This document shows positions 22,564-36,200 of a stretch of DNA of 64,000 nt, one piece after another. The stretch covers positions 806,001 through 870,000 of the forward strand of contig JANCRA010000017.1 in the NCBI GenBank assembly GCA_024362935.1, read 5' to 3'. This DNA is from Setophaga petechia. Its lineage: Eukaryota > Chordata > Aves > Passeriformes > Parulidae. How positions within the stretch are numbered: position 1 is the first letter of the stretch; every line of letters starts with the position of its first letter. The translations under genes and the position numbers were made by a program. The notes beneath the pieces were generated by a model that searched no databases, had not been told where the DNA came from, and was given only the letters and a program-made list of their open reading frames with translations.

Positions 22564-25500
22564 GCACAAAACTGGGATTGGGTAAGCAGCTTTCAAAGTG
22601 ATAGAAAACAGTACTTTCCCACTCTCTTGCCTTTCCCTTCACATTAATACTTGAAAGGAAGGCATCTTAGACAACTTTCTTTTTCTTGTGTCAAAAAACT
22701 CTGCAGCCCTCTCTGCAACATCTACAACACGATGGAAGTTGTTTAGTGAGCAGGAAGGTTTTCTCCTTGCGAGACATAGTGAAAAAGCTATTTGCTTAGA
22801 TGTAGGTGACAAGAAACACTTACTGCAGTGCACTGAACAGCTAATTGCTACACAGAACTGGGATTGTGTTAGCAGCTTGCAAAGTGCTAGAAAACAGTAC
22901 TTTCCCACTCTCTTGCCTTTCCCTTCACATTAATACTTGAAAGGAAGGCGTCTTAGACAACTTTCTTTTACATTTTGCAAAACACACTGCAGCCCTCTGT
23001 GCAATTTCTAGAACACGATAGGAAATGTTTAGTGAGCAGGAAGGTTTTCTCCTTGCGAGACATAGTGAAAAAGCTTTTTGCTTAGATATAGGTGACAAGA
23101 AACCCTTACTGCAGTGCAGTGACAAGTTAATTGGTACACAGCACTGGGATTGTGTTAGCAGCCTGCAAAGTGCTAGAAAACAGTACTTTCCCACTCTCTT
23201 GCCTTTCCCTTCACATTAATACTTGAAAAGAAGGCATCTTAGACAACTTTCTTTTTCTTTGTCAAAAAACTCTGCAGCCCTCTCTGCAACATCTACAACA
23301 CGATGGAAGTTGTTTAGTGAGCAGGAAGGTTTTCTCCTTGCGAGACATAGTGAAAAAGCTATTTGCTTAGATGCAGGTGACAAGAAACCCTTACTGCAGT
23401 GCACTGAACAGCTAATTGCTACACAGAACTGGGATTGTGTTAGCAGCTCTCAAAGTGATAGAAAACAGTACTTTCCCACTCTCTTGCCTTTCCCTTCACA
23501 TTAATACTTGAAAGGAAGGCATCTTAGACAACTTTCTTTTTCTTGTGTCAAAAAACTCTGCAGCCCTCTCTGCAACATCTACAACACGATGGAAGTTGTT
23601 TAGTGAGCAGGAAGGTTTTCTCCTTGCGAGACATAGTGAAAAAGCTATTTGCTTAGATGTAGGTGACCAGAAACACTTACTGCAGTGCACTGAAAAGCTA
23701 ATTGCTACACAGCACTGGGATTGTGTTAGCAGCTTGCAAAGTGCTAGAAAACAGTACTTTCCCACTCTCTTGCCTTTCCCTTCACATTAAAACTTGAAAG
23801 GAAGGCGTCTTAGACAAGTTTCTTTTACATTTTGCAAAACACACTGCAGCCCTCTGTGCAACTTCTAGAACACGATGGAAGTTGTTTAGTGAGCAGGAAG
23901 GTTTTCTCCTTGCGAGACATAGTGAAAAAGCTATTTGCTTACATGTAGGTGACCAGAAACACTTACTGCAGTGCACTGAACAGCTAATTGCTACACAGAA
24001 CTGGGATTGTGTTAGCAGCTTGCAAAGTGCTAGAAAACAGTACTTTCCCACTCTCTTGCCTTTCCCTTCACATTAATTCTTGAAAGGAAGGCATCTTAGA
24101 CAACTTTCTTTTTCTTGTGTCAAAAAACTCTGCAGCCCTCTCTGCAACATCTACAACACGATGGAAGTTGTTTAGTGAGCAGGAAGGTTTTCTCCTTGCG
24201 AGACATAGTGAAAAAGCTTTTTGCTTAGATATAGGTGACAAGAAACCCTTACTGCAGTGCAGTGACAAGTTAATTGGTACACAGTACTGGGATTGTGTCA
24301 GCAGCCTGCAAAGTGCTAGAAAACAGTACTTTCCCACTCTCTTGCCTTTCCCTTCACATTAATACTTGAAAAGAAGGCATCTTAGACAACTTTCTTTTTC
24401 TTTGTCAAAAAACTCTGCAGCCCTCTCTGCAACATCTACAACACGATGGAAGTTGTTTAGTGAGCAGGAAGGTTTTCTCCTTGCGAGACATAGTGAAAAA
24501 GCTATTTGCTTAGATGCAGGTGACAAGAAACCCTTACTGCAGTGCACTGAACAGCTAATTGCTACACAGAACTGGGATTGTGTTAGCAGCTCTCAAAGTG
24601 ATAGAAAAGAGTACTTTCCCACTCTCTTGCCTTTCCCTTCACATTAATACTTGAAAGGAAGGCGTCTTAGACAACTTTCTTTTTCTTGTTACAGAACACA
24701 CTGCAGCCCTCTGTGCAACTTCTAGAACACGATAGGAGATGTTTAGTGAGGAAGAAGGTTTTCTCCTTGCGAGTCATAGTGAAAAAGCTATTTGCTTAGA
24801 TGTAGGTGACAAGAAACCCTTACTGCAGTGCAGTGACAAGTTAATTGGTACACAGCACTGCGATTGTGTTAGCAGCCTGCAAAGTGCTAGAAAACAGTAC
24901 TTTCCCACTCTCTTGCCTTTCCCTACACATTAATACTTGAAAGGAAGGCGTCTTAGACAACTTTCTTTTTCTTGTGTCAAAACACACTGCAGCCCTCTGT
25001 GCAGCTTCTAGAACACGATAGGAAATGTTTAGTGAGCAGGAAGGTTTTCTCCTTGCGAGACATAGTGAAAAAGCTTTTTGCTTAGATATAGGTGACAAGA
25101 AACCCTTACTGCAGTGCAGTGACAAGTTAATTGGTACACAGCACTGCGATTGTTAGCAGCTCTCAAAGTGCTAGAAACAGTACTTTCCCACTCTCTTGCC
25201 TTTCCCTTCACATTAATACTTGAAAGGAAGGCGTCTTAGACAGCTTTCTTTTTCTTGCTGCAAAACACACTTCAGCCCTCTGTGCAACTTCTAGAACACG
25301 ATAGGAAATGTTTAGTGAGCAAGAAGGTTTTCTCCTTGCTAGACAGAGTGATAAAGCTATTTGCTTAGATGCAGGTGACAAGAAACACTTACTGCAGTGC
25401 ACTGAAAAGCTAACTGCTACACAGCAGTGCGATTGTGTTAGCAGCCTGCAAAGTGCAAGAAAACAGTACTTTCCCACTCTCTCGCCTTTCCATTCACATT

Positions 25501-28500
25501 AATATTTGAAAGGAAGGCGTCTTAGACAACTTTCTTTTTCTTGTTAGAGAACACTCTGAAGCCCTCTGTGCAACATCTACAACACGATGGAAGTTGTTTA
25601 GTGAGCAGGAAGGTTTTCTCCTTGCGAGACATAGTGAAAAAGCTATTTGTTTAGATGTAGGTGACAAGAAACACTTACTGCAGTGCACTCAACAGCTAAC
25701 TGCTACACAGCACTGCGATTGTGTTAGCAGCTTGCAAAGTGCTAGAAAACAGTACTTTCCCACTCTCTTGCCTTTCCCTTCACATTAATACTTGAAAGGA
25801 AGGCGTCTTAGACAACTTTCTTTTTCTTGTGTCAAAACACACTGCAGCCCTCTGTGCAACTTCTACAACACGATGGAAGTTGTTTAGTGAGCAGGAAGGT
25901 TTTCTCCTTGGGAGACATAGTGAAAAAGCCATTTGCTTTGACGTAGGTGACAAGAAACCCTTACTGCAGTGCAGTGACAAGTTAATTGGTACACAGCACT
26001 GGGATTGTGTTAGCAGCTCTCAAAGTGATAGAAAACAGTACTTTCCCACTCTCTTGCCTTTCCCTTCACATTAATACTTGAAAGGAAGGCGTCTTAGACA
26101 ACTTTCTTTTCCTTGTGTCAAAAAACTCTGCAGCCCTCTCTGCAACATCTACAACAAGGTGGAAGTTGTTTAGTGAGCAGGAAGGTTTTCTCCTTGGGAG
26201 ACATAGTGAAAAAGCTATTTGCTTAGATGTAGGTGACAAGAAACACTTACTGCAGTGCACTCAACAGCCAACTGCTACCCAGCACTGCGATTCTGTTAGC
26301 AGCTTGCAAAGTGCTAGAAAACAGTACTTTCCCACTCTCTTGCCTTTCCCTTCACATTAATACTTGAAAGGAAGGCGTCTTAGACAACTTTTACATTTTG
26401 CAAAACACACTGCAGCCCTCTGTGCAACTTCTACAACACGATGGAAGTTGTTTAGTGAGCAAGAAGGTTTTCTCCTTGCGAGACATAGTGATAAAGCTAT
26501 TTGCTTAGATGCAGGTGACAAGAAACACTTACTGCAGTGCACTGAAAAGCTAACTGCTACACAGCACTGCGATTGTGTTAGCAGCCTGCAAAGTGCTAGA
26601 AATCAGCACTTTCCCACTCTCTCGCCTTTCCATTCACATTAATACTTGAAAGGAAGACGTCTTAGACAACTTTCTTTTACATTTTGCAAAACACACTGCA
26701 GCCCTCTGTGCAACTACTACAACACGATGGAAGTTGTTTAGTGAGGAGCAACGTTTTCCCCTTGCGAGACAAAGTGAAAAAGCTCTTTGCTCAGATGTAG
26801 GTATCAAGAAACACTTACTGCCGCGCACTGACAAGCTAATTGCTACACAGCACTGGGATTGTGTTAGCAGCTCTCAAAGTGATAGAAAACAGTACTTTCC
26901 CACTCTCTTGCCTTTCCCTTCACATTAATACTTGAAAGGAAGGCGTCTTAGACAACTTTCTTTTCCTTGTGTCAAAAAACTCTGCAGCCCTCTCTGCAAC
27001 ATCTACAACACGATGGAAGTTGTTTAGTGAGCAAGAAGGTTTTCTCCTTGCGAGACATAGTGAAAAAGCTATTTGCTTAGATGTAGGTGACAAGAAACAC
27101 TTACTGCAGTGCACTCAACAGCTAACTGCTACCCAGCACTGCGATTGTGTTAGCAGCTTGCAAAGTGCTAGAAAACAGTACTTTCCCACTCTCTTGCCTT
27201 TCCCTACACATTAATACTTGAAAGGAAGGCGTCTTAGACAACTTTCTTTTACATTTTGCAAAACACACTGCAGCCCTCTGTGCAACTTCTACAACACGAT
27301 GAAGTTGTTTAGTGAGCATGAAGGTTTTCTCCTTGCGAGACATAGTGAAAAAGCTATTTGCTTAGGTGTAGGTGACAGGAAACACTTACTGCAGTGCACT
27401 GAAAAGCTTATTGCTACACAGAACTGGGATTGTGTTAGCAGCTTGCAAAGTGCTAGAAAACAGTACTTTCCCACTCTCTTGCCTTTCCCTTCACATTAAT
27501 ACTTGAAAGGAAGGCGTCTTAGACAACTTTCTTTTACATTTTGCAAAACACACTGCAGTCCTCTGTGCAACTTCTACAACACGATGGAAGTTGTTTAGTG
27601 AGCAGCAACGTTTTCCCCTTGCGAGACAAAGTGAAAAAGCTATTTGGTCAGATGTAGGTATCTAGAAACACTTACTGCCGTGCACTGACAAGCTAATTGC
27701 TACACAGCACTGCGATTGTGTTAGCAGCTTGCAAAGAGCTAGAAAACAGTACTTTCCCACTCTCTTGCCTTTCCCTTCACATTAATACTTGAAGGGAAGA
27801 CGTCTTAGACAAATTTCTTTTTCTTGTTTTAAAACACACTGCAGCCCTCTGTGCAACTTCTAGAACACGATAGGAGATTTTTAGTGAGCAAGAAGGTTTT
27901 CTCCTTGCGAGACATAGTGAAAAAGTTATTTGCTTAGATGTAGGTGACAAGAAACACTTACTGCAGTGCACTGAAAAGCTAACTGCTACACAGCAGTGCG
28001 ATTGTGTTAGCAGCCTGCAAAGTGCTAGAAAACAGTACTTTCCCACTCTCTCGCCTTTCCATTCACATTAATACTTGAAAGGAAGGCGTCTTAGACAACT
28101 TTCTTTTTCTTGTTAGAGAACACTCTGAAGCCCTCTGTGCAACATCTACAACACGATGGAAGTTGTTTAGTGAGCAGGAAGGTTTTCTCCTTGCGAGACA
28201 TAGTGAAAAAGCTATTTGCTTAGATGTAGGTGACAAGAAACACTTACTGCAGTGCACTGAACAGCTAATTGCTACACAGAACTGGGATTGTGTTAGCAGC
28301 TTGCAAAGTGCTAGAAAACAGTACTTTCCCACTCTCTTGCCTTTCCCTTCACATTAATACTTGAAAGGAATGCGTCTTAGACAACTTTCTTTTTCTTGTG
28401 TCAAAAAACTCTGCAGCCCTCTCTGCAACATCTACAACACGATGGAAGTTGTTTAGTGAGCAGGAAGGTTTTCTCCTTGCGAGACATAGTGAAAAAGCTA

Positions 28501-31500
28501 TTTGCTTAGATGTAGGTTACAAGAAACACTTACTGCAGTGCACTGAACAGCTAATTGCTACACAGAACTGGGATTGTGTTAGCAGCTTGCAAAGTGATAG
28601 AAAACAGTACTTTCCCACTCTCTTGCCTTTCCCTTCACATTAATACTTGAAAGGAAGGCGTCTTAGACAACTTTCTTTTTCTTGTGTCAAAACACACTGC
28701 AGCCCTCTGTGCAACTTCTAGAACACGATAGGAAATGTTTAGTGAGCAGGAAGTTTTCTCCTTGCGAGACATAGTGAAAAAGTTATTTGCTTAGATGTAG
28801 GTGACAAGAAACACTTACTGCAGTGCACTGAAAAGCTAACTGCTACACAGCAGTGCGATTGTGTTAGCAGCCTGCAAAGTGCTAGAAAACAGTACTTTCC
28901 CACTCTCTCGCCTTTCCATTCACATTAATACTTGAAAGGAAGGCGTCTTAGACAACTTTCTTTTTCTTGTTAGAGAACACTCTGAAGCCCTCTGTGCAAC
29001 ATCTACAACACGATGGAAGTTGTTTAGTGAGCAGGAAGGTTTTCTCCTTGCGAGACATAGTGAAAAAGCTATTTGCTTAGATGTAGGTGACAAGAAACAC
29101 TTACTGCAGTGCACTGAACAGCTAATTGCTACACAGAACTGGGATTGTGTTAGCAGCTTGCAAAGTGCTAGAAAACAGTACTTTCCCACTCTCTTGCCTT
29201 TCCCTTCACATTAATACTTGAAAGGAATGCGTCTTAGACAACTTTCTTTTTCTTGTGTCAAAAAACTCTGCAGCCCTCTCTGCAACATCTACAACACGAT
29301 GGAAGTTGTTTAGTGAGCAGGAAGGTTTTCTCCTTGCGAGACATAGTGAAAAAGCTATTTGCTTAGATGTAGGTTACAAGAAACACTTACTGCAGTGCAC
29401 TGAACAGCTAATTGCTACACAGAACTGGGATTGTGTTAGCAGCTTGCAAAGTGATAGAAAACAGTACTTTCCCACTCTCTTGCCTTTCCCTTCACATTAA
29501 TACTTGAAAGGAAGGCGTCTTAGACAACTTTCTTTTTCTTGTGTCAAAACACACTGCAGCCCTCTGTGCAACTTCTAGAACACGATAGGAAATGTTTAGT
29601 GAGCAGGAAGTTTTCTCCTTGCGAGACATAGTGAAAAAGCTATTTGCTTAGATGCAGGTGACAAGAAACCCTTACTGCAGTGCAGTGACAAGTTAATTGG
29701 TACACAGCACTGGGATTGTGTTAGCAGCTCTCAAAGTGATAGAAAAGAGTACTTTCCCACTCTCTTGCCTTTCCCTTCACATTAATACTTGAAAGGAAGG
29801 CGTCTTAGACAACTTTTACATTTTGCAAAACACACTGCAGCCCTCGGTGCATCTTCTACAACACGATGGAAGTTGTTTAGTGAGCAAGAAGGTTTTCTCC
29901 TTGCGAGACATAGTGATAAAGCTATTTGCTTAGATGCAGGTGACAAGAAACACTTACTGCCGTGCACTGAAAAGCTAACTGCTACACAGCACTGCGATTG
30001 TGTTAGCAGCCTGCAAAGTGCTAGAAATCAGCACTTTCCCACTCTCTCGCCTTTCCATTCACATTAATACTTGAAAGGAAGACGTCTTAGACAACTTTCT
30101 TTTACATTTTGCAAAACACACTGCAGCCCTCTGTGCAACTTCTACAACACGATGGAAGTTGTTTAGTGAGCAGCAACGTTTTCCCCTTGCGAGACAAATT
30201 GAAAAAGCTATTTGCTGAGATGTAGGTATCAAGAAACACTTACTGCCGTGCACTGACAAGCTAATTGCTACACAGCACTGGGATTGTGTTAGCAGCTCTC
30301 AAAGTGATAGAAAACAGTACTTTCCCACTCTCTTGCCTTTCCCTTCACATTAATACTTGAAAGGAAGGCGTCTTAGACAACTTTCTTTTCCTTGTGTCAA
30401 AAAACTCTGCAGCCCTCTCTGCAACATCTACAACAAGATGGAAGTTGTTTAGTGAGCAGGAAGGTTTTCTCCTTGCGAGACAAAGTGAAAAAGCTATTTG
30501 CTTAGATGTAGGTGACAAGAAACACTTACTGCAGTGCACTCAACAGCTAACTGCTACCCAGCACTGCGATTGTGTTAGCAGCTTGCAAAGTGCTAGAAAA
30601 CAGTACTTTCCCACTCTCTTGCCTTTCCCTTCACATTAATACTTGAAAGGAAGGCGTCTTAGACAACTTTCTTTTACATTTTGCAAAACACACTGCAGCC
30701 CTCTGTGCAACTTCTACAACACGATGGAAGTTGTTTAGTGAGCATGAAGGTTTTCTCCTTGCGAGACATAGTGAAAAAGCTATTTGCTTAGGTGTAGGTG
30801 ACAAGAAACACTTACTGCAGTGCACTGAAAAGCTTATTGCTACACAGAACTGGGATTGTGTTAGCAGCTTGCAAAGTGCTAGAAAACAGTACTTTCCCAC
30901 TCTCTTGCCTTTCCCTTCACATTAATACTTGAAAGGAAGGCGTCTTAGACAACTTTCTTTTTCTTGTTACAGAACACACTGCAGCCCTCTGTGCAACTTC
31001 TAGAACACGATAGGAGTTGTTTAGTGAGCAGGAAGGTTTTCTCCTTGGGAGACATAGTGAAAAAGCTATTTGCTTAGATGTAGGTGACAAGAAACCCTTA
31101 CTGCAGTGCAGTGACAAGTTAATTGGTACACAGCACTGGGATTGTGTTAGCAGCTCTCAAAGTGCTAGAAAACAGTACTTTCCCACTCTCTTGCCTTTCC
31201 CTTCACATTAATACTTGAAAGGAAGGCGTCTTAGACAACTTTCTTTTTCTTGCTGCAAAACACACTGCAGCCCTCTGTGCAACTTCTAGAGCACGATAGG
31301 AAATGTTTAGTGAGCAAGAAGGTTTTCTCCTTGCTAGACAGAGTGATAAAGCTATTTGCTTAGATGCAGGTGACAAGAAACACTTACTGCAGTGCACTGA
31401 AAAGCTAACTGCTACACAGCACTGCGATTGTGTTAGCAGCCTGCAAAGTGCTAGAAAACAGTACTTTCCCACTCTCTCGCCTTTCCATTCACATTAATAC

Positions 31501-31805
31501 TTGAAAGGAAGGCGTCTTAGACAACTTTCTTTTTCTTGTTAGAGAACACTCTGAAGCCCTCTGTGCAACATCTACAACACGATGGAAGTTGTTTAGTGAG
31601 CAGGAAGGTTTTCTCCTTGCGAGACATAGTGAAAAAGCTATTGGCTTAGATGTAGGTGACAAGAAACACTTACTACAGTGCAGTGACAAGTTAATTGGTA
31701 CAGAGCACTGGGATTGTGTTAGCAGCTCTCAAAGTGATAGAAAATAGTACTTTCCCACTCTCTTGCCTTTCCCTTCGCATTAATACTTGAAAGGAAGGCG
31801 TCTTA
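22564..31805. repeat. Monomer block 4 (between CpG elements 3 and 4)
   Basis: About 32 common monomers with the same variant order as block 2 but without the extra 2,000 bp. Short monomers start at 26383 and 29808, and the 283-bp doubly deleted unit starts at 24956. TTACAG acceptor-like sites end at 24694 and 30972. The 857-bp triplet duplication is at 28063-29776. TTAAAACTTG occurs near 23787, a variant of the usual TTAATACTTG. Confidence 0.93.
28063..29776. repeat. 857-bp three-monomer tandem duplication
   Basis: Three-monomer blocks recur at 28063 and 28920. The 857-bp period is one base short of three monomers because the third unit has lost one G (GGAAGTTTT for GGAAGGTTTT). In the second block the last monomer switches variant after this deletion (GCTATTTGCTTAGATGCAGG instead of GTTATTTG...GTAGG). 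The same arrangement occurs at 12041/12898 in HOR copy 1. There the 2,000-bp duplication adds a further copy at 10041. Confidence 0.9.
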
Positions 31806-33088
31806 GACAACTTTCTTTTTCTTGCTGCAAAACAGTCTGCAGCCCTCTGTGCAACCTGTACAGCACGATGGAAGTTGTTTAATGAGCAGGAACATTTTCT
31901 CCTAGTGAGAGATAGTGAAAAAGCTTTTTGCTTAGATGTAGGTTACCACAGGCAGTTACTGCAGTGCACTGCAAAGCTAATAGATGCACAACACTGGGAT
32001 TGTGTGCCCAGCTTGCAAAGTGATAGAAAACAGTACCTTTCCACTCTTCCTGCCTTTTCCATGCACATTACTATTCGAACGGAAAGAATTTTAGACAACT
32101 TTCTTTGGCTTCTTGCAAAACACTCTGCACACCTGCCTGCAATCTCTAGAAGTCGATGGGAGATATTTTCTGAACTGGCTCAGTTTCTCTTTGCAAGACA
32201 TGGGGAAAAAGCAATTTGCTTAGATATAGGTGAAAAGAGGCACCTACTACAGTGCACTGCAAGCTAATTGTTGCACAACACGCAGATTGTGTAAGCAGGT
32301 TGCAAACTGATAGAAAACAGTACCTCTCCCTTCTCCTGCCTTTTCTATTCACATTTCTATTTGAATGCAAGGCGTTTTAGACAACTTTCTTTTGCTTCTT
32401 GCAAAACACTCTGCACACCTGCCTGCAATCTCTAGAAGTCGATGGGAGATGTTTTCTGAACTGGCTCAGTTTCTCCTTGCGAGACATGGGGAAAAAGCAA
32501 TTTGCTTAGATGCAGGTGAAAAGAGGCACCTACTACAGTGCACTGAAAAACTAATTGCTGCACAACTCTGGGATTGTGTAAGCAGCTTACAAACAGATAG
32601 AAAACAGCAGCTTTCCACTCTCCTGCCTTTTCCATTCGCATTACTATTCGAATGGCAGCAGTTTTGGACAACTTTCTTTTGCTTCTTGCAAAACACTCTG
32701 CACACCTCCGTGCAACTTCTAGAAAAAATGAGAGTTGTTTTCTGAACTGGTACAGTTTCTCCTGAAGAGATATCATGCAAACGCTATTGGCTTAGATGTA
32801 GTAACAATAGGCAATTATTACAGTGCACTGCAAAGTCAATCGTAGTATAACACTGGGATTGTGTGTCCAGCTTGCAAACTGGTAGAAAACAGTACCTATC
32901 CGCTCTCCTGCATTTTCCCTTTCCAGGAACATTCGAATTGATGGCTTTTTCGGACAAGTTACTTTTTCTTGTTGCAAAACACTCTGCAGAGCTGCCTGCA
33001 ACCTCTAGAGCACGATGGGAGGTTTTTTGTGAACAGACACAGTTTCTCCTGGCGAGACATAATGAAAAAGCTTTTTGCTAAGGTGTAG
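31806..33088. repeat. Diverged monomer cassette 4
   Basis: Matches cassette 2 at an offset of 16,022 bp, with the 126-codon frame at 32365. No differences from cassettes 1 and 2 were noticed. Confidence 0.95.
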
Positions 33089-33286
33089 CCGGCAGGAGAC
33101 GCTAAAGACCAGGAGACGGAGCACTGTGCCTTTAAGCGCCGCTTCCGGGTGTCTGTCGGCCGTAGCTGTTCTCCGGAGCACGCCGCGATCGGCGTAACGA
33201 CACCAGATTCTTCGCGCCAAGAAGCGTCTTCTCCTTCTCCGGGAAACAGAGACTGCGGCAGCTTCTGAACGGCGAACTAGGAAGCG
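33089..33286 (+). promoter_or_regulatory. CpG-rich promoter-like element 4 (TAGG variant)
   Basis: Carries the same C to G change as element 2 (at 33280), consistent with its place as the second element of an HOR copy. The 5' splice-site match has its intron start at 33305. Confidence 0.58.
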
Positions 33287-36200
33287 GCACAAAACTGGGA
33301 TTGGGTAAGCAGCTTTCAAAGTGATAGAAAACAGTACTTTCCCACTCTCTTGCCTTTCCCTTCACATTAATACTTGAAAGGAAGGCATCTTAGACAACTT
33401 TCTTTTTCTTGTGTCAAAAAACTCTGCAGCCCTCTCTGCAACATCTACAACACGATGGAAGTTGTTTAGTGAGCAGGAAGGTTTTCTCCTTGCGAGACAT
33501 AGTGAAAAAGCTTTTTGCTTAGATAAAGGTGACAAGAAACCCTTACTGCAGTGCAGTGACAAGTTAATTGGTACACAGCACTGGGATTGTGTTAGCAGCC
33601 TGCAAAGTGCTAGAAAACAGTACTTTCCCACTCTCTTGCCTTTCCCTTCACATTAATACTTGAAAAGAAGGCATCTTAGACAACTTTCTTTTTCTTTGTC
33701 AAAAAACTCTGCAGCCCTCTCTGCAACATCTACAACACGATGGAAGTTGTTTAGTGAGCAGGAAGGTTTTCTCCTTGCGAGACATAGTGAAAAAGCTATT
33801 TGCTTAGATGCAGGTGACAAGAAACCCTTACTGCAGTGCACTGAACAGCTAATTGCTACACAGAACTGGGATTGTGTTAGCAGCTCTCAAAGTGCTAGAA
33901 AACAGTACTTTCCCACTCTCTTGCCTTTCCCTTCACATTAATACTTGAAAAGAAGGCATCTTAGACAACATTCTTTTTCTTGTGTCAAAAAACTCTGCAG
34001 CCCTCTCTGCAACATCTACAACACGATGGAAGTTGTTTAGTGAGCAGGAAGGTTTTCTCCTTGCGAGACATAGTGAAAAAGCTGATTACTTAGATGTAGG
34101 TTACCAGAAACACTTACTGCAGTGCACTGAAAAGCTAATTGCTACACAGAACTGGGATTGTGTTAGCAGCTCTCAAAGTGATAGAAAAGAGTACTTTCCC
34201 ACTCTCTTGCCTTTCCCTTCACATTAATACTTGAAAGGAAGGCGTCTTAGACAAGTTTCTTTTACATTTTGCAAAACACACTGCAGCCCTCTGTGCAACT
34301 TCTAGAACACGATAGGAAATGTTTAGTGAGCAGGAAGGTTTTCTCCTTGAGGGACATAGTGAAAAAGCCATTTGCTGACATGTAGGTGACCAGAAACACT
34401 TACTGCAGTGCACTGAACAGCTAATTGCTACAAAGAACTGGGATTGTGTTAGCAGCTTGCAAAGTGCTAGAAAACAGTACTTTCCCACTCTCTCGCCTTT
34501 CCCTTCACATTAATACTTGAAAGGAAGGCGTCTTAGACAACTTTCTTTTACATTTTGCAAAACACACTGCAGCCCTCTGTGCAACTTCTACAACACGATG
34601 GAAGTTGTTTAGTGAGCAGCAACGTTTTCCTCTTGCGAGACAAAGTGAAAAAGCTATTTGCTCAGATGTAGGTATCTAGAAACACTTACTGCCGTGCACT
34701 GACAAGCTAATTGCTACACAGCACTGAGATTGTGTTAGCAGCTTGCAAAGTGCTAGAAAACAGTACTTTCCCACTCTCTTGCCTTTCCCTTCACATTAAT
34801 ACTTGAAAGGAAGGCGTCTTAGACAACTTTCTTTTTCTTTTTAAAGAACACACTGCAGCCCTCTCTGCAACATCTACAACACGATGGAAGTTGTTTAGTG
34901 AGTAGGAAGGTTTTCTCCTTGCGAGACATAGTGAAAAAGCTATTTGCTTAGATGTAGGTGACAAGAAACCCTTACTGCAGTGCACTGAAAAGCTAATTGC
35001 TACACAGAACTGGGATTGTGTTAGCAGCTTGCAAAGTGCTAGAAAACAGTACTTTCCCACTCTCTTGCCTTTCCCTTCACATTAATACTTGAAAGGAAGG
35101 CGTCTTAGACAACTTTCTTTTTCTTGTGTCAAAACACACTGCAGCCCTCTGTGCAACTTCTAGAACACGATAGGAAATGTTTAGTGAGCAGGAAGTTTTC
35201 TCCTTGCGAGACATAGTGAAAAAGCTATTTGCTTAGATGCAGGTGACAAGAAACCCTTACTGCAGTGCAGTGACAAGTTAATTGGTGCACAGCACTGGGA
35301 TTGTGTTAGCAGCTCTCAAAGTGATAGAAAACAGTACTTTCCCACTCTCTTGCCTTTCCCTTCACATTAATACTTGAAAGGAAGGCGTCTTAGACAACTT
35401 TTACATTTTGCAAAACACACTGCAGCCCTCTGTGCAACTTCTACAACACGATGGAAGTTGTTTAGTGAGCAAGAAGGTTTTCTCCTTGCGAGACATAGTG
35501 ATAAAACTATTTGCTTAGATGCAGGTGACAAGAAACCCTTACTGCCGTGCACTGAAATGCTAACTGCTACACAGCACTGCGATTGTGTTAGCAGCCTGCA
35601 AAGTGCTAGAAATCAGCACTTTCCCACTCTCTCGCCTTTCCATTCACATTAATACTTGAAAGGAAGACGTCTTAGACAACTTTCTTTTACATTTTGCAAA
35701 ACACACTGCAGCCCTCTGTGCAACTTCTACAACACGATGGAAGTTGTTTAGTGAGCAGCAACGTTTTCCCCTTGCGAGACAAAGTGAAAAAGCTATTTGC
35801 TCAGATGTAGGTATCAAGAAACACTTACTGCCGTGCACTGACAAGCTAATTGCTACACAGCACTGGGATTGTGTTAGCAGCTCTCAAAGTGATAGAAAAC
35901 AGTACTTTCCCACTCTCTTGCCTTTCCCTTCACATTAATACTTGAAAGGAAGGCGTCTTAGACAACTTTCTTTTCCTTGTGTCAAAAAACTCTGCAGCCC
36001 TCTCTGCAACATCTACAACAAGATGGAAGTTGTTTAGTGAGCAGGAAGGTTTTCTCCTTGCGAGACATAGTGAAAAAGCTATTTGCTTAGATGTAGGTGA
36101 CAAGAAACACTTACTGCAGTGCACTCAACAGCTAACTGCTACCCAGCACTTCGATTGTGTTAGCAGCTTGCAAAGTGCTAGAAAACAGTACTTTCCCACT

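Larger units (their letters stand above)
18023..34044. repeat. Higher-order repeat copy 2 (16,022 bp)
   Basis: This is the cleanest full HOR period in the window, at about 55 monomers. CpG elements begin at 22366 and 33089, spaced 10,723 bp apart and 5,299 bp from their neighbours. Position 18023 matches position 1 and position 34045, which defines the 16,022-bp period. The second CpG element differs from the first by one base (TACGAAG to TAGGAAG at 33280). The same difference separates the two elements of copy 1, so the two halves of the HOR can be told apart. Confidence 0.95.
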
